Below, piece by piece: positions 33,704 to 44,640 of a stretch of 46,016 nucleotides of DNA. The position numbers and the translations under genes were made by a program. Source of the stretch: JBAZTO01 sp041661865 (GTDB lineage: Bacteria; Planctomycetota; Phycisphaerae; SM23-33); contig JBAZTO010000033.1 of the NCBI GenBank assembly GCA_041661865.1, positions 1 through 46,016 on the forward strand. The letters run 5' to 3'. The notes below the pieces were generated by a model that was given only the letters and a program-made list of their open reading frames with translations, did no database searches and was not told the DNA's origin. Positions within the stretch are counted from its first letter, which is position 1. The number at the start of each line of letters is the position of its first letter.

Positions 33704-33862
33704 CGAATCGCGAGTCGCGAATTGCGAAATGAAAAGAACACAATGCCACACAGAGCGACAGAGAAACAGAGAATGGAAGAAATGGAACGACGCTGTCTTT
33801 CTCCGTGGCTCTGTGGTCTCTGTGTGATGCTGCAGGTTCCTGCGACTCGCGACTCGCGATTT
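33704..33862. repeat. Composite palindrome between fliQ and fliR
   Basis: GCGAGTCGCG at 33710-33719 pairs with CGCGACTCGC at 33848-33857. Inside them CACACAGAG-CGACAGAG (33747-33771) faces its complement CTCTGTGG-TCTCTGTGTG (33805-33826). CACAGAG-type repeats also lie at 1655-1683, 2038-2066 and 44576-44608. Confidence 0.7.
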
Positions 33863-33884
33863 GTTGAAGGCTCTGATTGAAAAG

Positions 33885-34664
33885 ATGACTGAATACATGG
33901 CACAAGTGATCTGGCTGCCGACGCTGGCGATGGTGATCGCCCGGGCGATGGGGATATTCCTCGTGGCCCCGGTGTTCTCGCACGCGGCGGTGCCGGTGCG
34001 GCTGCGGGTGCTGATGGCCGTGGTCATCGGCCTGGCGGCCACCGCGCAGATCGCCCGCCCGGTGGAACTGGCCGGCGAGGTGGACTTCGTGCTGGGCCTG
34101 GTGCTGGAGTTGGCCGTCGGGGCGCTGATCGGCTACGCGGCGGTGGTGATCTTCGCCGCCGTCGAACTGGGCGCCTCCTACATCAGCCAGCAGATGGGCC
34201 TTGGGATGGCCGACGTGATCGACCCGCTGCGCGAGACCAGCGGCGACAGCATCCGCAACTTCTACAACCTGCTGGCGGTGGTGGTGTTCCTGGCCATCGG
34301 CGGCCATCGCGTGATGATCGCCTCGCTGCTGGGCAGCTTCCAGACCGTGCCGCTGGCGGGACTGGCCCTGGGGATGGGCGCGATCAAGATGGTCGCGGCG
34401 CTGCTGGCGGCCAGTTTCGTGCTGGCACTGAAGGTGGCGGCGCCGGTGCTGGCGGCGATGCTCCTGGCGACCGCGGCGATGGCCCTGCTGGCCCGGGCGC
34501 TGCCGCAGTGCAACTTCCTGACCACCGGCCTGCCGGCCCGCGCGATCCTGGGGCTGGTGGTGCTGGCCGTGGCGGTCGCGAGCGTCGTGCCGCTGATGCA
34601 ATCAGCCGTCGGAACGATTTTCAGTAACCTCCCAGCCGTCCTGGGCACAGGTACTTCAAGGTAA
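33885..34664 (+). CDS. fliR: Flagellar export gate protein FliR
   Basis: FliR completes the FliPQR gate. The 259-residue protein has about six hydrophobic helices and the recognisable segments ARAMGIFLVAPVFSHAAVPV, ELAVGALIGYAAVVIFAAVE, GASYISQQMGLGMADVIDPL and FYNLLAVVVFLAIGGHR. The length matches the family. Start codon is uncertain: ATG 33885 or TTG 33861/33864; no strong ribosome-binding site is seen, and the upstream bases belong to the palindromic element. It precedes flhB by ten bases. Confidence 0.93.
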   Translation: MTEYMAQVIWLPTLAMVIARAMGIFLVAPVFSHAAVPVRLRVLMAVVIGLAATAQIARPVELAGEVDFVLGLVLELAVGALIGYAAVVIFAAVELGASYISQQMGLGMADVIDPLRETSGDSIRNFYNLLAVVVFLAIGGHRVMIASLLGSFQTVPLAGLALGMGAIKMVAALLAASFVLALKVAAPVLAAMLLATAAMALLARALPQCNFLTTGLPARAILGLVVLAVAVASVVPLMQSAVGTIFSNLPAVLGTGTSR

Positions 34665-34674
34665 AGGATAAATA

Positions 34675-35478
34675 GTGGCCGAAAGGGCAGACGATCTCGA
34701 CCAGCGAACCGAGATGCCAACGCCCCTGCGCCTGGCGGAGATGCGGCGCCGCGGCAGGGTCGCCCAAAGCCGCGACCTGACGTCGGTGCTCGTGATCCTG
34801 CTGGGCGCGGGATTGCTGGCCGTGCTGGGCGGCGGACTGCTCGACGAACTGCGGACCATGATCGCCTCCATGCTCAGCGACGCCGGGAGAGTCCAGGGCG
34901 GATCGGCCCTGGCCCAGGAGCTTGCCCAGGTGACCTGGCGGCTGGTCGTTCGCCTGCTGCCGTTGTTGGCGGGTCTGGCGGTGGCGGCGGTGGCGGCCAA
35001 TGTCGTGCAGTTTGGCTTCCTGGCCACGGCCGAGACGATCAAGCCGGACCTGGGCCGGTTGTCCGTTGTCGGCGGAATCGGCAGGATGTTTTCCCGTCGC
35101 GCGTGGGTGCGGGCGGGATTGGCTGCCTTCAAGATCCTGGCCGTCTCGGCGGCGGGGTATTGGGCCATCCGCGGCAGCCTGCCGCGACTGGTCGGAGGCG
35201 ATTGGGATGAGCGGTGGATCAGCCAACTGGGCTGGGCGGCGGCGAAAGTCACCGCAGCCGTCGGCGGGGTGTTGCTGGCCCTGGCGGTGGCGGACCTGCT
35301 CTACCAGCGATGGCAGTTCCGCGTGGATTTGAAGATGACCCGGCGCGAGGTGCTGGACGAGGCCCGGCGCGGCGGCGGCGACAAGCAGTTAGGCAACGCC
35401 CGGCGAAAGCTGGGCTGGCGGATGATGCAGGCTTCGGTCGGCGCGATTGGCAGGGCCGAGGCTGGGCAAGGCGACTAG
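34675..35478 (+). CDS. flhB: FlhB lacking its C-terminal autocleavage domain
   Basis: FlhB wraps the FliPQR gate and its cytoplasmic domain switches export specificity after self-cleavage at NPTH. This 267-residue protein has the normal N terminus (DLDQRTEMPTPLRLAEMRRR, GRVAQSRDLTSV), four membrane segments, and the linker start FRVDLKMTRREVLDEARRGG. It ends about where RMM-xx-P-TADVV-TNPTH should follow. FlhB is usually 350-380 residues. No NPTH coding is found in any frame up to flhA. GTG 34675 has AAAGGA six bases upstream. Confidence 0.9.
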   Translation: MAERADDLDQRTEMPTPLRLAEMRRRGRVAQSRDLTSVLVILLGAGLLAVLGGGLLDELRTMIASMLSDAGRVQGGSALAQELAQVTWRLVVRLLPLLAGLAVAAVAANVVQFGFLATAETIKPDLGRLSVVGGIGRMFSRRAWVRAGLAAFKILAVSAAGYWAIRGSLPRLVGGDWDERWISQLGWAAAKVTAAVGGVLLALAVADLLYQRWQFRVDLKMTRREVLDEARRGGGDKQLGNARRKLGWRMMQASVGAIGRAEAGQGD

Positions 35479-35729
35479 CGATCTGTCGGTGTTGAAACTG
35501 CGGATTGGGTGCCATGCCCATGCGGTTGTTGTGGTTCGCATGGGCATGTGGACGCTGGACATGCCCACCCGCGGGTGCCACTGCTGCGGTGTTTGCAGCA
35601 GTGTGAACGTCAAGCACGGCTGCACACGACGCAGCAGTGGCACCTATCAGATCAGATGTGACAGAGCACTGGCGATAAGTTGAGAGTACACAGCCGGGAC
35701 GGCTGGGATACCTGAAGCAAGGAAGCGAA
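35479..35729. repeat. Repeats between flhB and flhA
   Basis: CATGCCCATGCG (35513-35524) pairs perfectly with CGCATGGGCATG (35537-35548). Family A follows at 35574-35644 and a family B hairpin (CACAGCCG/CGGCTG) near 35686-35713. No coding sequence is seen. Confidence 0.7.
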
Positions 35730-37832
<2,103 letters not shown>

Positions 37833-37835
37833 TCT

Positions 37836-39011
37836 ATGGAATCGAAAACTTACCAGGCTGAGACGATGTCCGACGTGCTGACGCAGGTCAAGAAGGACCT
37901 CGGGCGCGATGCGGTGATCCTTCACACCCGCAACTTCCGCAAGGGCGGCTTCCTGGGCCTGGGCGGACGGAATATCTGGGAAGTGACCGCCGCCACCAGC
38001 ATCAACGTCCCTTCGCGCCTGCCGGCGGGCACGTACCTGCCGATGGGGCCTCTGGGCGTTGCGGAGAACGTGCGGGTCGTCGCGCCGGCAGCGCCGGTGG
38101 CGCCGCCCGACGCCGCCGCCAACGGTCTGGGCGAGAAGATGACCGAGATCCACCAGATGCTCAACAAACTGCTGGCCCGCCACAGCCGCACCCCGCAGGG
38201 GACTTATCCCGAAGTCCTGGGCCAATTGCAGACGCTGCTGCTGGGGCAAGACGTGGCCGAGTGGGTCGTGGACGACCTGCTGGCCCAGATGCAGGGCGAA
38301 TGCCCGTCCGAGATGCTCGCCGATCGCGAGGCGGCGATGCGGAAGCTCGAAGACCTGATCGCCGCGCGGATTCCCGTCGCGCCGCTGGAGATGACGGCCT
38401 CCTCGCCGTCGCGGCCTTGCGTGGTGGCGCTGATCGGCCCCACGGGCGTGGGCAAGACCACCACCATTGCCAAGCTGGCGGCCAAGTTCAAGCTCTCGCA
38501 CAACAAGCGCGTGGGCCTGATTACGATTGACACGTATCGAATTGCCGCGGTCGACCAGCTCAAGATTTACGCCCAGATCATCGACGTGCCGCTCAAGACC
38601 GTGCTCACCCCAGCCGAGATCGTCGAGGCCATCGCCTCGATGTCCGACCGCGACGTGATCCTGATCGACACCGCCGGCAGGAGCCAGAACGACCGGCTGA
38701 GGCTCAACCAGTTGCGGAGTTTCCTGGTGGCCGCCCAGCCCGAGCAGGTTCACCTGGTGATGTCCGCCACGGCCAGCCGCACCACCGCGACGCGCATCAT
38801 CGAGAGCTTCATGCCCCTGGGCGCGGGCCAATTGATTATGACGAAGCTTGACGAGGCCGGGACTTTCGGTATGGTGCTTAACGTCACGGCCACCAGCAAG
38901 ATGGCGTTGAGCTACGTTACCACCGGCCAGGAAGTTCCGGATGATATCTCCGCCGCATCGCCGCGGCACTTGGCCAACATGATCGTAAGAGAGGGCAGTT
39001 ATGTCAGTTGA
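37836..39011 (+). CDS. flhF: Flagellar SRP-type GTPase FlhF
   Basis: FlhF is an SRP-family GTPase that sets flagellar position and number. The 391-residue protein has a family-typical N terminus (KTYQAETMSDVLTQVKKDLG), a variable linker, and an NG domain with G1 GPTGVGKTTT (201-210), TIDTYRIAAVDQLKIYAQI, G3 LIDTAGRSQND, G4 TKLDEAG and the closing YVTTGQEVPDDI. It starts just after flhA and overlaps flhG by 11 bases. FlhG is its known GTPase partner. Confidence 0.96.
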   Translation: MESKTYQAETMSDVLTQVKKDLGRDAVILHTRNFRKGGFLGLGGRNIWEVTAATSINVPSRLPAGTYLPMGPLGVAENVRVVAPAAPVAPPDAAANGLGEKMTEIHQMLNKLLARHSRTPQGTYPEVLGQLQTLLLGQDVAEWVVDDLLAQMQGECPSEMLADREAAMRKLEDLIAARIPVAPLEMTASSPSRPCVVALIGPTGVGKTTTIAKLAAKFKLSHNKRVGLITIDTYRIAAVDQLKIYAQIIDVPLKTVLTPAEIVEAIASMSDRDVILIDTAGRSQNDRLRLNQLRSFLVAAQPEQVHLVMSATASRTTATRIIESFMPLGAGQLIMTKLDEAGTFGMVLNVTATSKMALSYVTTGQEVPDDISAASPRHLANMIVREGSYVS

Positions 39012-39849
39012 GGACCAGGCTACCAAGCTTCGTCGTTTGATGCACCAGGCCCGGCGGTGCCGCACGATCGCGGTCACTTCGGGCAAGGGCGGCGTGGGCA
39101 AGAGCAACGTCGCGCTGAACCTGTCGATCCTGCTGTCGGCCGCCGGCAACCGCGTCGCATTGGTCGATGCGGACCTGGGGCTGGCCAATATCGACGTGCT
39201 GGTGGACGTGGACGTGCGGGGCAATCTCTCGCACCTGATCGGCGGCAGCAAGAAGCTCGAGGACATCATCACCGACCTGCCCAGCGGCGTCCAACTGGTG
39301 CCGGGCGCCAACGGCCTGGCCAAGCTGGCGCAGCTTTCGGAGTTCCAGCGGGCCCAGTTGCTCCAGGAACTGTCCAAGCTGGAGGCCGACAACGACATCA
39401 TCGTGATCGACACCTCCGCGGGCATCGGCACCGACGTGGTGCATCTCTGTGCCAGCGCCGACAACGTGCTGATTGTCAGCACGCCCGAGCCGACGGCCGT
39501 CACCGACAGCTATGCGATGGCCAAGGTCCTGGTCCGCGGCGGATACGGCGGCCACATCAGCCTGCTGGTCAACTTCGCCTCCGACCGCCACGAGGCCCGC
39601 GTGACCTTCCAGCGGATCTCGTCGGTCGCCCGTCAGTTCCTGGGCACCATCCTGTACGATGCCGGCTATGTCCTGTCCGACTCGAAAGTCAGGGAGGCCG
39701 TCCGCCGGCGGGAACCGTTCGTGCTGGCCTTCCCGCGCTGCGCAGCCAGCCGGTGCCTGGCGGCCCTGGCGACCAAGCTTTCCCGAGGCGGGTCGCTGGC
39801 GATGCAGTCCGAAGGATTTTTCAGGCGAGTGGCTAACTGGTTTGCCTGA
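39001..39849 (+). CDS. flhG: MinD-like ATPase FlhG
   Basis: FlhG (YlxH/FleN) is a deviant Walker ATPase that works with FlhF to control flagellar number. The 282-residue protein has the deviant Walker A TSGKGGVGKSN (26-36), VDADLGLANIDVLV, and DIIVIDTSAGIG as Walker B. The C terminus ends in FFRRVANWFA, a hydrophobic/basic helix suited to membrane binding. GAGAGGG precedes ATG 39001, within the end of flhF, so translation is probably coupled. Confidence 0.95.
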   Translation: MSVEDQATKLRRLMHQARRCRTIAVTSGKGGVGKSNVALNLSILLSAAGNRVALVDADLGLANIDVLVDVDVRGNLSHLIGGSKKLEDIITDLPSGVQLVPGANGLAKLAQLSEFQRAQLLQELSKLEADNDIIVIDTSAGIGTDVVHLCASADNVLIVSTPEPTAVTDSYAMAKVLVRGGYGGHISLLVNFASDRHEARVTFQRISSVARQFLGTILYDAGYVLSDSKVREAVRRREPFVLAFPRCAASRCLAALATKLSRGGSLAMQSEGFFRRVANWFA

Positions 39850-39890
39850 AAGGAAATAGAAAAAATCTATAAAAAATGCAAAAATTCGGG

Positions 39891-39918
39891 TTGACAAGAT
39901 AGAGAATATGAGTAAACT
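39891..39918 (+). promoter_or_regulatory. Predicted promoter of the sigma-28-type factor gene
   Basis: TTGACA (39891-39896) and TAAACT (39913-39918) are 16 bases apart in an AT-rich stretch after flhG. It suggests that the sigma factor gene is at least partly transcribed apart from the flagellar operon. Confidence 0.6.
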
Positions 39919-40029
39919 AGCGACTATAGATAGAGTAGGTTGTTTTTAAGCAGTAACTCGCGATGCAGTGGACATATAGGCGACGGATCGCATATGGCGC
40001 AGGCCGCCACTTCGATGAAAGGAAACATC

Positions 40030-40821
40030 ATGAAGCTTAGCGAGACCAAGGCTGCACCCGAGCAGGTGGAAGCATGGTGGAAGTCTTATCGCAAGAACAA
40101 GGACGAAGAGTCCCGCAACCACCTGCTGGAGCACTACCTGCCGATCGTGAAGTACACAGCCGACCGGCTCTACTCCAAGCTGCCTGACGAAGTGGACGTG
40201 GACGACCTGATCTCCACGGGCATCTTCGGCATGATGGACGCCCTGGCGGCCTTCGACCACAACCGCGGCGTGAAGTTCGAGACGTATTGCGCGCCGCGCG
40301 TCCGCGGGGCCATGCTCGACGAACTTCGCTCCATGGACTGGGTGCCGCGCCTGGTCCGCAGCCGGGCCCACAAGCTCAACGAGGCCACCCACGAGCTGGA
40401 GGCCCAGTTGGGTCGCAAGCCCGAGGACAACGAATTGGCCAAGCGCATGCGGATGTCCCTGCGGGAGTTCCGCAAGATTCAGCGCGACGCCCACGCCACT
40501 GGCTTGGTGTCCCTCAGCCGCAAGTGGTTCGAGACCGACTCGCACAAGGACGTGCGGGAGATCGACGTGCTGGAGGACAAGCGCAGCGACGACCCGCTGC
40601 GGAGCGCCCAGCGCAAGGACATCAAGGACCTGGTCACCCGGGGCCTGAGCCGGGCCGAGAGGCTGATCATCATCCTCTATTACTTCGAGGAGATGACCAT
40701 GAAGGAGATCGGCGAGACGCTGGACCTCAGCGAGAGCCGCGTCAGCCAGATGCACTCAGCCATCCTGGGCCGGCTGCGGCACCAGTTGGAAAAACGCCAG
40801 AAGGAACTGTCATCGGTTTGA
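40030..40821 (+). CDS. fliA: FliA/WhiG-type flagellar sigma factor
   Basis: This 263-residue sigma-70 family protein directs late flagellar transcription. Region 2 has LLEHYLPIVKYTADRL, DVDDLISTGIFGMMDALAAF and FETYCAPRVRGAMLDELRSM with DWVPR, a FliA/WhiG signature. Region 3 follows, and region 4 contains YYFEEMTMKEIGETLDLSES and RVSQMH, the DNA-recognition helix. ATG 40030 has AAAGGA six bases upstream; longer starts back to 39940 add non-conserved residues. No anti-sigma factor (FlgM) is seen nearby. Confidence 0.93.
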   Translation: MKLSETKAAPEQVEAWWKSYRKNKDEESRNHLLEHYLPIVKYTADRLYSKLPDEVDVDDLISTGIFGMMDALAAFDHNRGVKFETYCAPRVRGAMLDELRSMDWVPRLVRSRAHKLNEATHELEAQLGRKPEDNELAKRMRMSLREFRKIQRDAHATGLVSLSRKWFETDSHKDVREIDVLEDKRSDDPLRSAQRKDIKDLVTRGLSRAERLIIILYYFEEMTMKEIGETLDLSESRVSQMHSAILGRLRHQLEKRQKELSSV

Positions 40822-41152
40822 TCGCAAGCTGCATACAGATCGACCAGGAGCCGCGGGCCGGGCAGTCTTGCTCGGCCCGTTTCATTGTATGCCGAGCATG
40901 TTCGATGGTTCGGAGGTGCAAGTCCTCCGCCCAGCCTGATGGAGGTGAAGGGCAAGTGGTCCTTCAATCTGGAAAACAGAAATCTCCCGGCCTTGCGTCC
41001 TGGGGCCGCGGCATTTATCATTCGGGGCTCGTAGGGTGTGCAACCCGTCTGCCGACAGGCGGAAGTCGGCTGCACGCAGGGAATGGGTGCGGTCCAGGCT
41101 CGCGTGCAATGAATTGCACGCCCGGCCAACAAGATAAGGAAGGATGAACATC
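40822..41152. other. Intergenic region before pgk with palindromes
   Basis: It starts with the sigma-factor terminator. At 40910-40935 CGGAGG-TGCAAGT-CCTCCG resembles a T-arm hairpin but no tRNA is built around it. From 41031 a degenerate family C element (GTAGGGTGTGCAACC) contains an inner CTGCCGACAGGCGGAAG insertion. CGTGCAAT-GA-ATTGCACG (41102-41119) is a perfect hairpin. No gene is supported. Confidence 0.45.
40854..40882 (+). terminator. Terminator after the sigma-28-type gene
   Basis: CGGGCCGGGCA (40854-40864) pairs with TGCTCGGCCCG (40869-40879) around GTCT, 11 pairs including one G-T, followed by TTTC. Confidence 0.75.
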
Positions 41153-42406
41153 ATGGCTACCAAGACGATTGCGGACATCAACGTTTCGGGCAAGAGAGTG
41201 CTGATGCGGGTGGACTTCAACGTTCCGATCAAGGACGGCAAGGTCACCAACGATCGGCGGATCGTGCAGGCGCTGCCCACGATCAAGGCGGTACTGGACG
41301 CCGGGGCCAAGCTGATCCTGATGAGCCATTGCGGCCGGCCCGAGGGCAAGGGCTTCGAGGCGGAATACTCCATCAAGCCGGCGGCCGACCAGCTTTCAAA
41401 GCTGCTGGGCAAGCCGGTGACGCTGGGGCCCAAGGAAGTCGTCGGCCCGGCGGCTGAGAAGCTGGTGGCGGGCATGAAGGCCGGCGAGGTCGTCATGCTC
41501 GAGAACGTGCGTTTCAACGCCGGCGAGACCATGCCCGACAGCGCCAAGAAGAACCCCGACAAGAAGCTCACCGCCGAGCAGCAGAAGGTGCATGACGACT
41601 TCGCCGCCGGCCTGGCTGTGCTGGGCGATGTGTACGTCAACGACGCCTTCGGCACCTGCCACCGCAAGCACGCCAGCATGTACGGCGCAGCCAAGGCCAT
41701 CCAGGCCAAGGGCGGCCCGGCCGTCGCGGGCTACCTGGTCGAGAAGGAAATCAAGTACCTGCACGAGGCGGTCTCCCAGCCCAAGCGCCCGTTCGTGGCG
41801 ATTCTGGGCGGGGCCAAGGTCAGCGACAAGATCAAGCTGATCTCCAGCCTGCTGGGCAAGGTCGACCGCGTCCTCATCGGTGGGGCGATGGCCTACACGC
41901 TGCTCAAGGCCAGGGGCGTCGAGGTCGGCAAGAGCCTCGTCGAGGCCGACCAGGTCGAGGAAATGAAGAAGCTGCTGGCCCAGGCCGGCGACAAGATCCT
42001 GCTGCCCTGCGATCACGTCGGCACCGACGACTTCAAGGGCGGCAAGCCCGCCCAGGTTGACAACGTGAACATCCCGGCCAACTTGATGGGCATGGACATC
42101 GGGCCCGCGACGATCAAGGCCTTCGAGGCGGCGATCCTGGCCGCCAAGACCATCGTGTGGAACGGCCCGATGGGCGTCTTCGAGCGGGCGGAATATGCCG
42201 CCGGCACCAAGGCCGTCGCGCAGGCGGTGGCCAAGGCCACCCAGGGCGGCGCCATCAGCGTCATCGGCGGCGGCGACTCTGCCGCGGCGGTCGAGGAGAT
42301 GGGCCTGGACGACCAGATGACCCACATTTCCACCGGCGGCGGCGCGAGCCTGGAATACCTCGAAGGCCGCGCGATGCCTCCGCTGGAGATTCTCGACAAG
42401 CGGTAA
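41153..42406 (+). CDS. pgk: Phosphoglycerate kinase
   Basis: The enzyme interconverts 1,3-bisphosphoglycerate plus ADP and 3-phosphoglycerate plus ATP. The 417-residue protein has LMRVDFNVPIKDG, the substrate-binding SHCGRPEG (Cys where Leu is usual), KRPFVAILGGAKVSDKI, NGPMGVFE and the nucleotide-binding GGGDSAAAVEEMG through ISTGGGASLEYLEG. ATG 41153 has AAGGAAGG nine bases upstream; ATG 41144 lies directly on that site. All expected motifs are intact. Confidence 0.96.
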   Translation: MATKTIADINVSGKRVLMRVDFNVPIKDGKVTNDRRIVQALPTIKAVLDAGAKLILMSHCGRPEGKGFEAEYSIKPAADQLSKLLGKPVTLGPKEVVGPAAEKLVAGMKAGEVVMLENVRFNAGETMPDSAKKNPDKKLTAEQQKVHDDFAAGLAVLGDVYVNDAFGTCHRKHASMYGAAKAIQAKGGPAVAGYLVEKEIKYLHEAVSQPKRPFVAILGGAKVSDKIKLISSLLGKVDRVLIGGAMAYTLLKARGVEVGKSLVEADQVEEMKKLLAQAGDKILLPCDHVGTDDFKGGKPAQVDNVNIPANLMGMDIGPATIKAFEAAILAAKTIVWNGPMGVFERAEYAAGTKAVAQAVAKATQGGAISVIGGGDSAAAVEEMGLDDQMTHISTGGGASLEYLEGRAMPPLEILDKR

Positions 42407-42442
42407 ACCGCCCCCGCCTGTTTGTGCGGCGAGGAGAATGCA

Positions 42443-43132
42443 ATGATCAAGCGTGGCAATCCGTGGAAGCAGTTGCCGTCGGGCGTGCTGATCGCTCCGT
42501 CGCTGCTGGCGTGCGATTTCGCGCGGGCCGGGGCGCATATTGACCAGGTCATCGCCGCCGGCGCCGACGTGCTGCACGTGGACGTCATGGACGGGCATTT
42601 CGTGCCCAACTTGTCCATGGGCCCGCCGGTGGCCAAGTCCATCCGCAAGTACACCGACCATCCGATGGACGTGCACCTGATGGTGACCGACCCGGCCTAC
42701 TTCATCGAGCGTTTTGCCGACGTGGGGGCCGACTCCATCACTTTCCACATCGAGGCCACCGACGCGCCGATCAAGCTCATCGACCGCCTGCACGAGCTGG
42801 GGCTCGGCGCGGGCGTGACGCTCAAGCCCGGCACCGACGCCGAAAGCCTGACCGACGTGATCGCCCGGGTGGATCTGGTGCTGGTGATGACGGTCGAGCC
42901 GGGCTACGGCGGGCAGGCCTTCATGGCGGACATGCTGGGCAAGATCCAGAAAATCCGCGGCATGCTCCGTCCCGACCAGCGTCTCCAGGTCGACGGCGGA
43001 ATCAACCCGGTCACCGCGGCCAAGTGCATCCGCTGCGGCGCCGACGTGCTGGTGGCCGGCGAGAATATTTTCGGCTCGCCCGGCATTCCGCGGGCCGTGC
43101 GGGCGCTGCGGGAGGCGTGCGGGCAGGGCTAG
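42443..43132 (+). CDS. rpe: Ribulose-phosphate 3-epimerase
   Basis: The enzyme interconverts ribulose 5-phosphate and xylulose 5-phosphate in the pentose phosphate route. The 229-residue TIM barrel has LIAPSLLACDF, LHVDVMDGHFVPNLSMGP with metal-binding His and Asp, MDVHLMV, MTVEPGYGGQAF and QVDGGINPVTA. GAGGAG lies six bases before ATG 42443. It follows pgk by 36 bases and is probably co-transcribed with it, both being central carbon enzymes. Confidence 0.95.
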   Translation: MIKRGNPWKQLPSGVLIAPSLLACDFARAGAHIDQVIAAGADVLHVDVMDGHFVPNLSMGPPVAKSIRKYTDHPMDVHLMVTDPAYFIERFADVGADSITFHIEATDAPIKLIDRLHELGLGAGVTLKPGTDAESLTDVIARVDLVLVMTVEPGYGGQAFMADMLGKIQKIRGMLRPDQRLQVDGGINPVTAAKCIRCGADVLVAGENIFGSPGIPRAVRALREACGQG

Positions 43133-43145
43133 AAACGATGGATTA

Positions 43146-43216
43146 GGTGCCACTGCTGCGGTGTTTGCAGCAGTGTCGGCGTTATGCACGGCTGCACACG
43201 ACGCAGCCGTGGCACC
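43146..43216. repeat. Family A paired palindrome before accD
   Basis: It carries both hairpins and GGTGCCAC/GTGGCACC ends. Left flank CGATGGAT-AGG is shared with the copy at 9.9 kb. The open frame of accD passes through it, so an automated start may be wrongly placed here. Confidence 0.8.
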
Positions 43217-43371
43217 TGTCGGCGGACAGGGCTAAGGCCCAAGCGCAAAGACGGCCCTGGGTTGTTGGTTCCGGGCCTTCCAGGCTGTATCATGGCCGGT
43301 GGTGCAACGGACGGCTTGCGGCGGCCTGGACGCCTGGCGACGCCGCGACGTGGATGGAAGTTCCTTATCAA

Positions 43372-44253
43372 ATGGATAGTAAAATGGCTGATGCCGAGCA
43401 GGAAATCGTGGGGCCTTATGGCTCCTGGGCCTTTGAAGGACCCTCCTTTCGCAAGAAGCGGGAGGTGCCCGATGGGCTGTGGATGCGCTGCCCCAGTTGC
43501 GAGGCGATGCTCTACCGCAAGGTAGTGGCCGAGAACTTCGAGGTCTGCCCGCAGTGCCACCACCACTTCCGCGCCGGCGCGCGGGCCCGGGTGGCGCAAC
43601 TGACCGACCCCGACAGTTTCGAGGAGCTCTTCGCCGACATCGCCCCGGCCGACCCGCTGGAGTTCAAGTGGGCCGGCAAGCGATTCGCCGACCGTATCGC
43701 CGCCGAGCAGGCCAAGACCGGCAACACCGAGGCCGTCCTGACGGGCATCGCCTACATCAAGGGCCGGCGCGTGGCCCTGGGCGTGATGGACGGGGACTGG
43801 CTGATGGGCTCGCTGGGCTCGGCGGTGGGGGAGAAGCTCACCGCGCTGATCGAGCAGGCCACCGCCGCGTCCCTGCCGCTGATTATCGTGTGCATGTCCG
43901 GCGGGGCACGCATGCACGAGGGCGCGCTGAGCCTGATGCAGATGGCCAAGACCTCCGCGGCCCTGGCCCGCCACGACCAGGCCGGCGGGCTCTACATCGC
44001 TGTGCTGGCCGACCCGACCGCCGGCGGCACCACCGCCAGCTTCGCCATGCTCGCCGACGTCATCATCGCCGAGCCGGGCGCGGTCATCTGCTTCGCCGGC
44101 GAACGTGTCATCGCCAACACCATCAAGACCGACCTGCCCGAAGGTTTCCAGCGGGCCGAGTTCCTGTGCGAACACGGTTTTGTCGACCGGATCATCCACC
44201 GCGGCGAGCTTCGCAGCGAACTGGCCAGGCTGATCGACCTGTGCTCGAAGTAG
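43372..44253 (+). CDS. accD: Acetyl-CoA carboxylase carboxyltransferase beta subunit
   Basis: AccD with AccA transfers the carboxyl from biotin to acetyl-CoA in fatty acid synthesis. The 293-residue protein has the N-terminal four-cysteine zinc ribbon (RCPSC at about residue 42, then EVCPQC), and the crotonase-like core with VALGVMDGDWLMGSLGSAVG, IVCMSGGARMHEGALSLMQM and ADPTAGGTTASFAMLADVII. It ends with GFVDRIIHR. Start codon is uncertain: ATG 43354, 43372 or 43384; upstream residues are not conserved. accA is not in the window. Confidence 0.93.
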   Translation: MDSKMADAEQEIVGPYGSWAFEGPSFRKKREVPDGLWMRCPSCEAMLYRKVVAENFEVCPQCHHHFRAGARARVAQLTDPDSFEELFADIAPADPLEFKWAGKRFADRIAAEQAKTGNTEAVLTGIAYIKGRRVALGVMDGDWLMGSLGSAVGEKLTALIEQATAASLPLIIVCMSGGARMHEGALSLMQMAKTSAALARHDQAGGLYIAVLADPTAGGTTASFAMLADVIIAEPGAVICFAGERVIANTIKTDLPEGFQRAEFLCEHGFVDRIIHRGELRSELARLIDLCSK

Positions 44254-44640
44254 TTAATGCAACAACACTCTGTCACGATTTGACGATCAAAGCCATTTCT
44301 CAAGCCTGAAGGGCTTGGATAGTTGAGCCCAGGGTGACGACCTGGGTCGTGGTTCCGTGGTTGGGCTTAGCCCTGTAAGGGCGACATAACGAGTGGGCGT
44401 TTATCTCGCCCTTTCAGGGCTTGACCGTGATGTGTCCGTTTCCCAGGGCGTTGCCCTGAGCTAGGCTATGCCAGGCTTTCAGCCTGAACAGCAACAACTT
44501 GCGATAGTCTTTGGATTGTGAGGAAGCCTTAGATTCAGAAGATACAGAGAAGATCCGAAAAGATGTGACTGAAGCTGTTTCTCTGTCTCTCTGTTGCTCT
44601 GTGTGTCGCTGTTTTCAAACCCTCCGATCGGGAGAACCCC
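44254..44640. repeat. Composite of short palindromes before the M24 homologue
   Basis: From 44301 to 44492 run several small hairpin words: AAGCCTGAAGGGCTT, AGCCCTGTAAGGGCG, CGCCCTTTCAGGGCTTG, CCCAGGGCGTTGCCCTG and CCAGGCTTTCAGCCTG. A CTCTGTG-type repeat follows at 44576-44608. No gene is seen. Confidence 0.65.

Noticed and set aside
40905..40945. tRNA-like T-arm (CGGAGG-TGCAAGT-CCTCCG)
   Set aside because: No matching acceptor, D or anticodon arms can be built around it, and no discriminator/CCA end is seen.
43147..43371. Extended N terminus for AccD beginning in the family A palindrome
   Set aside because: The added residues come from repeat DNA and are unlike AccD. Starts at 43354-43384 give the expected zinc-ribbon N terminus.
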